Source: Phialocephala subalpina
Taxonomy: Eukaryota; Ascomycota; Leotiomycetes; Helotiales; Mollisiaceae
Assembly: GCA_900073065.1 (NCBI GenBank)
Contig: FJOG01000040.1
Coordinates: 88,853-152,852 of the forward strand
DNA: 64,000 nt
Direction of reading: 5' to 3'
The notes beneath the pieces are model-generated. The model was not told the DNA's origin. It made no database searches and saw only the letters and a list, made by a program, of their open reading frames with translations. Below are positions 23,839 through 34,463 of the stretch, piece by piece. The position numbers were made by a program, and so were the translations under genes. Every line of letters starts with the position of its first letter. The first letter of the stretch is position 1.

Positions 23839-26800
23839 TTACAGTATCACACAACAGGGAGAGCTTTTCTTCCTATTTGGCTCCGAGGTCTCCAACTGCT
23901 GCTGTCGTGATTTCGTCCGAGACTCTTTTTGCCGTGTCGTGGGCCTGCGATCGTATTGTGCGCCTAAACCCTTCTCAGTCTCCATGGTCTTCACCTCTAG
24001 TTGCGAAATAACCATCTCCGCTTCCACTACTGATGTCTCTGACGGCTTCGGTGATTTCAATGGCTTCAAGTCCTCTTGGGGTTCCGACATGCTTAACTCC
24101 GTCTGCGGCAGCGGGACATCTGACTCCTCCTCTGATTCAGAAATCTTCGATCGAGATGATGCCAACTTAGCCTTTTCAAGTGCCTCTCGCAATTCGGCAA
24201 GTATCTGGGGCTCGGTGGCGAAAGCCTTGTCCAAGATCTTGCCAGGAGGCCAGACGATGCCTCCAGAAAACTTATCCTCTCCAATTTCGACGTGTCCAAC
24301 GAGCACCGGAGACTCGATATAGGGATCAGCCCTAGAGTCTAACAGTAGCTTGATGACTGGTGCCCATTGGTGCAATATATATGACTGCCGCTTCGGATCC
24401 TGTTGCTTGCCTACACCAATTTCCGATATCGTAAGGTTGAGATGTGACAGTGCGTTCTGCCAAGGACTTGTGCCAAATGGCCTCTCAAGCCTGTTAGGAT
24501 CAGCACCGTACTTCAGCAAAGTGCTCACCATCCCTTCGCTAATGAATGTCTCCGTTGCATCGTCGGGAACCAGTGCATAATCCAACAAGGATCTCCGGTG
24601 CCTGCCCAGCCCCCAGCTGGAAACGACGTTCTCCTGAGATAGTTTGGCATCAAGGTAATGCTGAAGACCGCATTGAGTGGCAAGCGTTAACATCGACTTC
24701 TGTTGCTCGAAGAAAGCACCTTGAAGAGAGTGACTGTTCTGCCACAGCTGTTGTGCGGTATTGTAGAACTCATCGAGGTACTCGATCTGGCTCGTGTGCG
24801 TATCACGTTCTGCTCGTTGGGCCCAGGTTATCGCATCTTGTATGAGCGTCCAAGGAGGTTGCGCGGTGGTTGTCATTGCTTTTCGTGCTTTCAGTGCCAA
24901 AATATGTGCCTTGAAGATTGTTTCTGTGGCTTTGAAAGTATCGTGCTGATGATTAGTTGTTTCATCTGCGAGTTTCTGGCGGGTCTCCCACAATTGAAGG
25001 TAGTCCTTGACAGTTCTATGCAGGTATGAGACGCCCATATCAGGAGCAACATGTGTGTGTTTTCCGTATTGTACTTCGAGAAGACCGCCGCTTCTAGTCC
25101 TAAGGAGGACCTCCATTCTTCTACAGCGAGTCGTGATAGCTTCCTTAGTGATGAACCCAGGTTTTGCTTCAAGTACCAGCGCAGTGTTTCGCTCCGAAGC
25201 GAATGAAATCAATAGCACCTATACCCAAGATTTCGGTATCAGTATTCCTATGTAAGCATTTCAAAGCAGGGCAGAGTATCCCACGAGCTTGGGGATAGCT
25301 AGAACTCTCGGGGTGAAGGGGAAAGAGAAATATTGCTCTGAGAAGGTGGGCTTACCGAGAGCTGTCTGATTTCTCGCCAAGAGGTGAACTCGTCTTCCCG
25401 ATCTCGAAATGTTGCCCCAACAAGTTGGAACAGTCGCGCTCTCTCCTGCTGGTAGACTTTGTCGACTTTGAAAATCATTTGGTGAAAAAATTCGTCCAAC
25501 TCCTTCGGATATTCCTCTAGTCTCTTCCGAAGAAACAAAATATCGTCGTGTGCACCGAGACCATTAAGTAGGGACGAAACGACAAGGCGTACCCAAAGAA
25601 AGACGCCACTGGCTGCGGTCCCAATCTCGTCAATGAGTTTCCTTGATGGCATAGGCTCGTCCTTAAACAATTGCTGCATCCTAGAATGCCGTTCCAATCT
25701 GTCGTGCACATACTTCTTCATGTCAGGGATGGTCAAATCTTGCAGTCTGAGTCCTGGTCGAGATGCAAAGGCATCTGCGAAAACTTGGTGTGGGCGGCTA
25801 GAACAACATATTTTCACATTGTGGGACATGAGTGTTCTCCCGAAAAGAGATGCGATATCTTCATCATTGCCCTCGTATTCGTCAAGCCCATCGATGAAAA
25901 GACAGAGCTTCAACGGGACACTCGTTTGCGTAATCAGAGTTTTGAAAGCCGTTTCAAGTTCTGATAATTCCCAGGATTCGTCCTATCAAATCATCAATTG
26001 AGAGTCCTCGAAGCGAAAGGATAAAGATTTGTTGAAACGTACATGATAATGTGCATCTAAACATCTGGCAGCATACCTTGCAGTCCATTGAGTAGGTAGT
26101 ACCATGGGGATGAGTTCCGAATGCTGGCCCAGGATCCTATGCAGTAGTGATCGAAGAAGCCCAGCTTGAGTTCGCTGCTGTTTCGAGCCACTGTTCCAGA
26201 AGAAAAATGCGGCGGTGCAGAGCTTCGAGCCTCTTGCCCAACGCCTCAAAAGCGAGGATGTCTTCCCATGGTTCACAAGATATTTCATCAAGGTGGACTT
26301 CCCCGATCCAGCTTTCCCATTAATCCAGTAAAGGCCATTTCCAGACTGGAGCCAATCGCTGAAGTCGCCCCAGCGTCTGCCTTCAGCGTATTGTTTTGTA
26401 TCTTCAACGCGTCGAAAAACCCAATCGAAAGTGGTCGTATGAGCTTCTTCTACAGCCTCAAATCGTTCAGCGATTGTTGGAAAGTGGAGACTGTCCAGAA
26501 GTTCGGCCCTAACCAATCCTTGTACCTCCCGATCCGTACTTCTGATCTCGGCTAATAGTTGTGTATCCTCCTGATTGTTTGCAACAAGGCCAAGTTGTTG
26601 AAAGACATCTACAATGACTCTCTTTGTGGATTCTTCATGACAGTTCATAACCACCTCGGCTCGATCGAGAAGCGCAGATACCGCAGAAACTTGTTCTTGA
26701 AGTCCGCGGTCATCGTAGCCATTGCGATTGACGATAGCGGAGGCAAGTTCCTTATTCGTAGCATCGAGATGATCGAATCGCTCAGATAGTTCATGAAACT

Positions 26801-27326
26801 TTAGATTGGCAAGTTTACTGTAGAGGACAAGAATGTCAGTTCTAGATGGGTAGCCTTGCGGCGCCGGAGCTGAATATTACCTCAACGAATGCATGACACG
26901 CGAGTCTATCTGTGCTCGATAGTCCTTCAGCCTGTCTTGAATTTTGAGCAATTCTTTCTGCGTCCATAGACTCTGAAATGCTGCTGTGAGCGTCGGCCAT
27001 AGCATCTTCTGGCCTTTTTCATTCTTGCCAGCCTTGAGCTTGTCGAGGCGGGCGAGGAGATCTTTCGCCAAGTCGTCACATCCTTTGCATATGTCTTCCA
27101 GCAGCAATTCTTCCTTTGTCAACTTCGCAGATTCACCAGGAACGCGCAATGTTCGTCGGAGTTGAACTGTGTAGTCGAGGATGTCGTCGGTCGCCAAGGC
27201 TGCCTGTGCATGACAGTCCAGCTCGCTCTTCGTATACAATTCATAGCTTGCAGATATGAGCTTGCTACTGAATTCAACGAACTGCACAACATTTCCCGCG
27301 ACAGAAAGCGCCGTTAGGGGATCCAT
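23839..27326 (-). CDS. STAND protein with NACHT-type NTPase and a CaaX-like tail
   Basis: Four exons, 26881-27326, 26043-26817, 25356-25982 and 23839-25218, all GT-AG and in phase, giving 1075 residues. The N terminus (MDPLTALSVAGNVVQFVEFSSKL) is the helical module common at the front of fungal NLR-like proteins. The NTPase has Walker A NGKAGSGKST (about 315-324) and Walker B LCLFIDGLDE (about 433-442). Then come the winged-helix and helical region and a short ankyrin-like part (LLKYGADPNRLERPFGTSPW, VIKLLLDSRADPY). The last 30 residues are polybasic and end in CCVIL, which fits a prenylation box of the geranylgeranyl type. Such proteins sense non-self and trigger cell death; membrane anchoring through the tail is my inference. 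No lesion seen. Confidence 0.85.
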
Positions 27327-28345
27327 CGGACCTTGAAATATTCTTGAAAGACAGACGCCATGGGAGTGTCGGACATTGGGGGTTTTGGTGATAGTTCATG
27401 GTGTGCTGCCAGCCTCATCACAGGAAGCCTTATAGGCCAGCCTTATCACGACACAGCCTCTTGGGGCGTCCAGTCCTGCCGTCTTGTCTTCCAGATGTGG
27501 TATGCAGACCATGAAATTCCAATCCCAGAGCCAAAGAGATCATTTGCTCCAAGCCGTAGAGGGAAAACGGGCATTCTTGAGCGCTCAGCTTCGGTAAAAT
27601 CGCTGGGATATGAGACCAGTAGAGTACGTCGAGGGTGCCATTGCGAAGGTTTTGGATGCCTCCCTGATGTCAATTGAAAACGTCATTTCTGGACAGTTTG
27701 AATTGGCGACCACGGACAATTTGGTGTTGCGTTTGATTATGAGTTGCATTGGAGAAAGTGGTTCGAAGAAGCTACGAGAGGAAAGTGTGCTGTACACGTG
27801 ACCTATAGTTAGAATCAAGCCCCGTCAAAAGAAAATCAGAAGTAAAGAAGTTTGTTAGGCATACTTAGCTCTGCAAAAAGTTTATCTACTACCTGAAGAT
27901 CTTTGAGATTGCTATTCATTGAGGTTTCACCTGACCGGAATCAGTCTCACCAACCAGCGCCTCCACGGGCTCAATTTGCTCCGCTTTTAAAATACACGAG
28001 TCATGAACATCGTGAGTTGCACCGTGCCCATCTGGCATCACTTCTCTCTCTATGAACGCAACAAGAAGGCTTTCCAAGTTCCTCCGATGCAAATTTGATA
28101 GAACGCGCATCTAGGCAGAGCAAATTGATAATATATAAAGCGCTGCCATGGCGATCAATTATTTGAGACCAGTTGAGACAAGGTCGTCAAAAGCAAGACA
28201 TCCACCATCCTCTCTTCGCCTCCTGTTCTAGTAAATCACAATCATCTTCATCTTCGTCTTTAGTCTTGCCTCCAAATTCTTCAACTATCGAATTTTGAAA
28301 TCCTCAACGGTTGGGCCCCACAATTCATTCTCCTCTGCCGTCAAC
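27327..28345. other. Intergenic between STAND and SDR genes
   Basis: About 1 kb holding the 5' regions of the STAND gene (minus) and of the SDR gene (plus). A TATATAAAG box at 28131-28139 lies about 210 bases before the SDR start codon and could serve it. Open frames here are short and without motifs. Confidence 0.4.
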
Positions 28346-29372
28346 ATGCCTCCCGTCAGAGCATTCGTCAACTCCCAACTCTGCGCCAAACTCCCCATCC
28401 CCGCCCACTCCTTCGCCAACCAAACAATAATAGTAACCGGTTCCAATATCGGAATGGGTCTCGAAGCCGCCCGGCATTTTGTCCGTCTCTCCGCTGCCAA
28501 AGTAATCCTCGCCGTCCGAACCATCTCCAAAGGCCTCACCGCCAAAGCCTCAATCGAAGATTCCACTGGTCGACAAGGGGTCGTCGAAGTCTGGGAGCTG
28601 GATCAATCGAGCTACGCTTCTGTTCAAGCTTTTGCAGAAAAGGCGAAAGCGTTGGAGAGATTGGATATTTTGGTGTTAAATGCGGGGATGTATGTTTTTG
28701 AGTTTAAGAAAGTGGAGGAGGATGAGGAGACTATTACTGTGAATGTTGTCAGTACTATGCTTCTCGCTCTCACGCTGCTCCCGAAACTGCGAGAAACAGC
28801 GGCGAAGACAGGAGGAAAGAGCGTGCTTACGTTCACGGGAAGTTTCGTACACAAAGACACCTCCTTCCCTGAACGCAAAGCGCCAAATATCTTCGAAGGG
28901 CTAGCGAAGGCTAAAGGAGCGAGGATGAGCGATCGATACAATGTTTCGAAACTCATCGAGACATTCTGTGTGCGGGAACTCGCAGATAAGATTACCGAGT
29001 CGAAGAGCGAGGGGAAGGTCGTTGCCAATATCCTCAATCCTGGGTTTGTCGATACGGCGATCATGAGGAATTCGAGTTTCTTGTTCTCGATATATGTTTT
29101 GACGATGAAGAAGCTGCTCTCGAGGACTACTGAAGAGGGTGGGAGGACGCTTGTTCATGGTGCCGAGGGAGGAGACGAGACGCATGGACAGTATTTGGAT
29201 GATTGTAAAGTTGGGAGGTAAGTTTTGCTCGATTGTATATTGATAGATGGAGCTGACAGTGTGGGACAGGTATTCCGGCTTTGTGCTCAGCGAAGAAGGA
29301 ATGGAAACGCAGAAGAGATTGTGGAGTGAGCTTTCGGAGAAGTTGGAGAGGATCCAGCCAGGTATTATGTAG
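28346..29372 (+). CDS. Short-chain dehydrogenase/reductase
   Basis: Exons 28346-29217 and 29270-29372 with a GTAAGT...GACAG intron give 324 residues. The frame is open further upstream but only to a non-ATG codon, so the ATG at 28346 is the start. SDR signatures: TGSNIGMG nucleotide-binding loop (31-38), DILVLNAG (107-114), catalytic Ser in TFTGSF (166), and YNVSK with Tyr198 and Lys202. After the active site LNPGFVDTAIM fits the usual PGxVxT. The C-terminal exon ends RIQPGIM. The fold uses NAD(P)H to reduce or oxidise a carbonyl or alcohol; the substrate cannot be told. The family is close to fungal retinol-dehydrogenase-like reductases often seen in secondary metabolism, but no cluster partner is adjacent. 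Confidence 0.9.
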
Positions 29373-29676
29373 AACATCTGAGGCTGATTCTGCGTATCTC
29401 TGGCCTCCAATTTCTGGGCAAGACTGAGTGTGTAAGATATTGAGTGAAATAAATGTAATAATATAGACTTGCTTGAAGTCCCACTTGGGTATCAGAAACT
29501 GAATCAATGACTTTCCTCTCATCTTCCAAGACAACCAAGATCCAAAACATTTGTATCACATTTGCTACCATCCATACTCCAGTAAGCCCTTCAAACTTAA
29601 TTAGCGAAGCTTCGAGCATTTAGCCTTCCTTTGCTGGAGTTCAAAAACTACGCCTCGCTTTCGGTCCGAAAGTTTC

Positions 29677-29963
29677 AGACAATGAAAGGCAGTTTTGTTG
29701 CACATCCCAGCTCAGCGGCACCTCTCTGGGGACTTTAGAGGTCCGCTCTCACCTACCCTTGGCCAAGTCCTGTGAATGTCCCGACATTGGATGGACAATG
29801 AGGGACTTTCGTTGCACATCTCACCTGCGAGGCTGTCGGGCCATCAGAACCCCCACCCGGTCCATGCCTCCTTCCTCCTTCCTATTGGTCGATCTCTTCA
29901 CTCCACATCTAGTGTCCAGACGTTAAGAGGATGGACATTGATCTGAGTTTTGGTGCACATCCT
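29677..29963 (+). repeat. Three degenerate direct repeats of about 32 bases
   Basis: Copies at about 29677-29709, 29793-29823 and 29932-29963. Each starts (A/G)GACA(A/T)TGA and ends in GTTGCACATCYCA or the close GGTGCACATCCTA. Spacing between starts is 116 and 139 bases. The rest of 29373-30177 holds the 3' flank of the SDR gene, a TATATATAAG motif at 30081-30090 on the plus strand, and no supported gene. Confidence 0.5.
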
Positions 29964-30177
29964 AGTCCAACAGTGGCTCTCCAACCCTGCCACTTGGCCT
30001 GAGTCGGTATTGCATATGGAGTGAATGTTTGTTGGTAGAAGAACGCTTGATCATATTAAAGGAGGACTCGCCGTTGCTTAGTATATATAAGATTTCCTCG
30101 AACTCGAAAACCAACCAGAGAGATGTGCCTAAAAATCAAATCACTTGACGCGAGGCAGTGAAAATGCCACAGCGTAC

Positions 30178-31043
30178 TTACGCCCCGATGTCTGCCAATG
30201 CCTCATTCACCTTCTTGATGTCCCACTCGTAAGGATTGAACTGTGCCGGATCACGAATCCCGAGCATCGGCATGTACCACCACATCCTTCCTTCTTCATC
30301 GTCGCGGCCTCTCTTGAAGAGTTCCTTCAACTCTCCCCAGCCATGACTGCCGCCACAATCTTCTGCACAACGGTGTCCTTCTCCACCGAGGCACACAACT
30401 GGGGAGTCCTCTGAGATATGCATCTGGCGTCTCATCATCGGGTCAGCTCGCCCGAGGAAGCTTATTTTATGTTCCTAGCCAGCGCCAAGATCATATTCGT
30501 ACATGATCTCCACCTTGCCTTTGTATCGTCTGCCATTGTAGATATGTGCCAGTGTATAGTCGGTATCGAGCTTCACTGGGTTTGGCAACATATCCAAATC
30601 GTCGTCGTCTTCAACTAAGGTAAGCAGAGTTGGGTTTCCCATAAATCCGCGCTGTAGAAATAATGTTAGCCTTTCAGCCGGCTCCACGGAGCTAGAAGCT
30701 TACCTGGCGAGTCGCGGCCAGATCATTAACATCAAACGTGTACGTATGGCTTCCCGTCCATCCAAAGGCTACTTGTAAGACTTCGTGGAGCTGTCGGAAT
30801 GTGAAGTTCGACGGAACGGATAGGAGTCGAGTAATGCATGGATCGCGGGTTTCCCAAAGGCGGACCTGAAGCAGGTACTCCTCAACTGCAGGCTGAAGAA
30901 TATTAGCAAGCAACGTAAACTGGATACAGGAGACGTACCCTGGAAGAACCCCCGCCATTGCTCGTTACCGCCGAAGGTCTCCCTGACGCGTTATATGGCT
31001 CTCGACGCGCTTCCGTGTTCGATGCTCTGGCTGCTCTTGGCAT
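30178..31043 (-). pseudogene. Plasmid pRiA4b ORF-3-like domain protein, interrupted by one stop
   Basis: Exons 30939-31043, 30704-30892 and 30178-30651 are in phase (35, 63 and 158 codons). Exon 2 carries the family hallmark: YLLQVRLWETRDP, LLSVPSNFTFRQLHEVLQVAFGW and SHTYTFDV. Exon 3 carries the matching second half, including VCLGGEGHRCAEDCGG and a C-terminal helix. In between, the conserved YEYDFGDGWEH-type motif reads YEYDLGAG, then TAG at 30475-30477, then EHKISFLGRADP in the same frame. So the expected Trp codon TGG appears as TAG, and the frame on either side is otherwise intact. This suggests a young pseudogene, or a sequence error. The terminal TAA overlaps a good GTAAGTACG donor, so a further exon is possible. 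The domain's biochemical role is unknown. Confidence 0.72.
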
Positions 31044-31878
31044 GGCGAGTGTGACGGCGAGGCTTCTAAGTGAGGAGGGACTTCCTAATCATTGAGGGGT
31101 TGATGAGAAGGGGAAAGGTACTCGAAGGAGATATGAGGTCGCGGAGTGTCCCCCTGACGCGCCATCCCTCACTAAGACGACGGCATTGGCTACTCGTAAA
31201 ATGGTCTGCTTTTCGCACGGTCCTCACCTCCTATCTTTAAGGTTATCTACCTTGAATCAAGAACTCGGGGAAAAGATTGGTTCCCCTCCTCGAGTGAGCT
31301 CAAGGCTGAATATCTTCTCAGGAACATGGCCAAGACCGCGACGAGAAAGTTAGTTTGTTATTGTACCTTGTACATAACTGGCTGAAAATGGAAGAATGCA
31401 GATGAGAATGTCTGTATCTCGCAGAAGGGAATCTGATAGCTTCGACAAGATCAGGTTAGATACTAGCGTGGCGCTAAAGACATGGGCGAAACCTTAATTC
31501 CCTCGGCCTCAAACTACTGTCTTCTTTCTTTCATCTAATTCCATTTTCTCTCATACACAATCGTCATTGATCAATTCCACTTCTCTTTATATTTTATGAG
31601 TTTCTTGCGCTCTTCCGCGGCAAGTACGGCATTGCCCGGCTTGACAAGATGTCTTCGACCAGAACCTCATCTACCGATCCGTTCCCGAGCTCCTTCCGTC
31701 ATCGGTACGACGGTGTCTCTTGGGCTCCAGACTAAGATACATCTCTTCCGGATTGTGTTGATCCCCAAGCAAAGATGATGCTGAGGATACTAGCTTAAAT
31801 CTAGAGTTTGCTGTCAACTTTTATCAGATCCTTCCCATCCTTCCATTTGTCTTGGGAGAATGAAATAGTCGATACTCA
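31044..31878. other. Shared 5' region of the pRiA4b-like and MFS genes
   Basis: About 830 bases between divergent starts. A T/C-rich stretch lies at 31510-31600. I see two HGATAR-type GATA sites (AGATAA, sense or antisense), for example at 31243-31248 (TTATCT), but such six-base sites occur often by chance. No gene supported. Confidence 0.35.
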
Positions 31879-33994
31879 ATGAGAGGGTGTTCTAATGGTT
31901 TTATGGAACTGGATCCTCTGCCCAAGATGAATCCCACACATGCTTCTGGCAAGTCGTCCACCAGTCCTCGTGGAGCTGGTGAGGAGGTTGAATTGGGCGG
32001 ATTTCCCAGAGACCAGAACTCGAAGTCGACCAGCCCCGGAGACAATGGTACAATGGACTTCGATTCCGAAGCAAGTGTGGCCAAAGGTTTTCAACAGAAT
32101 AATGATCTTGAAGCCAATTCTCTGAGCGGTGGCAGTGGCCATGGCAGTGCCACTACTAGCAGCTCGAATAATGCACAAGCGGGTGTCAAGAACATTGAAG
32201 CTGTAGTGATGACTTGGACAGAGTGGGGATTGATAGCTGCGTATCTGAGGTATGTCGAATCTCTAGCTACACACGTTGAGTGTCAAATTAATAACTTTTC
32301 GCAGTATCTTCTTGATGGCATTCACCGTGTCTCTCGAGCAGCAAACTGTGCTGTCACTCTCGGTCTTTGCTACTAGCTCGTTCAAACAGCATTCCCTGAT
32401 TTCGACGGTGTATGTGGTACAAGGTGTCGTCAATGGTATATCTTCTCTTGCGATCCTGAGATAGAAATCTAACCTGATTAGCCGTTATAAAACCGCCTAT
32501 GGCAAAGATCGCCAACGTCTTTGGTCGCCTGGAGGCCTTCTCATTCAGCATCTTTCTATACGTCATTGGGTACATTCAGATGGCGACATCCTCAAGCGTC
32601 CAGACATACGCTGCAGCCCAAATCTTTTACTCCGCGGGAAGTACAGGTCTGCAAATTATACAGCAGATTTTCATTGCCGACACAAGCGATCCTCTCAATC
32701 GAGCTCTCTGGTCTAGTCTCCCGGATATCCCTTTCTTGATCACTGTCTGGTGTGGATCTATTATTGGGAATGATATAATTAATACGACGACGTGGAGATG
32801 GGGATATGGAATGTGGTGCATCGTACTCCCAGTCATGTTTCTGCCGCTGTCTTCGGCATTGTTTTGGAATAATCGGAAAGCAAAGAAGCTAGGCCTGACA
32901 GCACCATCGCCATGGCGTAGAATCGGAGTGGTCCAGATTCTGAAGAGTCTGTGGTTTGAATTGGACATTGGTGGCATCATCCTTCTGAGTGCAGCCTTCT
33001 CCCTGATTCTGATACCTTGCACGATTGCCTCGAAAGCTGCCAACGGCTGGCAGAGTGGAGACATCATTGCCATGCTTGTCATTGGCTTCGTCTGCTTGTT
33101 CCTGTATCCACTCTGGGAGTCCAACAAGAAGCTTGCGCCAGGATCACTGACCCCTCTTCGCTTGTTCAAGTCCAGGACATTCTGCGCCGGTTGTGCTCTT
33201 GGATTCTTCTACTTCGGTTGGTCGCCATTCGCGTGTTTGTCTCTATCTGCTAATTTTTGGTAGTGGTGTTCTACCTTTCCGTCCAACCATACTTCTATTC
33301 CTATCTCCTTGTCGTCCAGAACGAATCCATCACAGCTGCTGGCCACGTCACACAAGTATTCTCGTTCAGCTCGACCGTCGCGTCAATCGTTATCTCCTTA
33401 GTCATCAAATATACGAAGATTTGCAAGCCTTTCATCTGCTTGGACTCCATCATTTACATCGTCGGCATCGGCCTCATGATCCGTTACCGCACACAAGGCG
33501 TTTCAGTCAGCCAGCTTGTTGGGACGCAAATCTGCCTCGGTATTGGGGGAGGAATGCTCAATGTCCCAGCTCAGCTAGGAGTCCAAGCCAGTACGGATCA
33601 TCAAAACGTGGCTGTGGCCACCGCAGTCTACCTGATGAGCGTTGAAATTGGTGGTTCCATCGGTTCTGCTATCTCAGGCGCTGTCTGGGGTAAGAACATC
33701 CCAACGAAACTCACAGAGTACCTACCAGCTGCGAGCAAGCAGAACGCCACTACGATCTACAATAGCATCGACAACGCATTGGCTTATCCTGTCGGCACTC
33801 CCGAGAGAGCTGCTATCGACAGAGCATACCAGGAGACGATGCGAATCTTACTTATCATAGCGATTTATGTTGCTGTGCCGTTGATACCGCTGAGCTTGTT
33901 GATGAAGAATTACAAGTTGGATTCGTGGAGCAGGGTGTCAAAGGTCGAGTCGTTGGTGGCAGAGTGGAGCAGGGAAGAGAAGTTCAGGTCGTGA
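31879..33994 (+). CDS. MFS transporter, siderophore-iron transporter (SIT/ARN) type
   Basis: Four exons: 31879-32249, 32305-32435, 32482-33216 and 33264-33994, all GT-AG and in phase, giving up to 655 residues. The start is uncertain: ATGs at 31879, 31903 and 31927 are in frame, the last with the best context (AAGATGA). A hydrophilic N-terminal tail of about 110 residues precedes some 12-14 membrane segments. Family features are the first helix LIAAYLRSIFLMAFTVSLEQQTV, the motif VNAVIKPPMAKIANVFGR, the segment TTTWRWGYGMWCI, and the C-terminal ICLGIGGGMLNVPAQLGVQAS. SIT proteins import ferric siderophores at the plasma membrane. Substrate is unknown. An A-T-C NRPS-like gene lies 3 kb beyond. 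Confidence 0.86.
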
Positions 33995-34463
33995 AAGAGG
34001 ATGATACCGCGAGGAAGGGTCTCGGAAGATGGCTGCAGTGGCCCATGATGAAGGAGAGGGCTGTACCGGACCAGAATATCGTACAGTGAACTAGCTACAC
34101 GACATGCAGACTCAATCCATTCAGCTCCTCAAGAATTTATGAAATTCAAGACTCGATATGCCCTTTCTCTGGAGTCTCGGGTCGACAGAAATAGTCGCAA
34201 ATAATGACCAATCCATATTAAACCCAAAGAAGCTGGAACATTACTGGTTTCCTATTACCTGTTTTTCTCAGGACAGCCTACGAAGGTAGAGACACCTCAT
34301 TGGCCCGGATCACGCTTGATCGTGACTGGCTCCTTTCCGAACCTGGTGGAACTCGCCTCGGGCCTGCCCAATTCGATTTTCAGAAATTACACCTCTGTCG
34401 CTGTTATTTCGACAGCAACGCACCGTCCCGTTCAGCATAACACAATTCAGCTACCGCTCAGAT
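33995..34463. other. Short intergenic region
   Basis: The 3' flank of the MFS gene and the promoter of the HET gene. No motif or repeat stands out. Confidence 0.4.
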
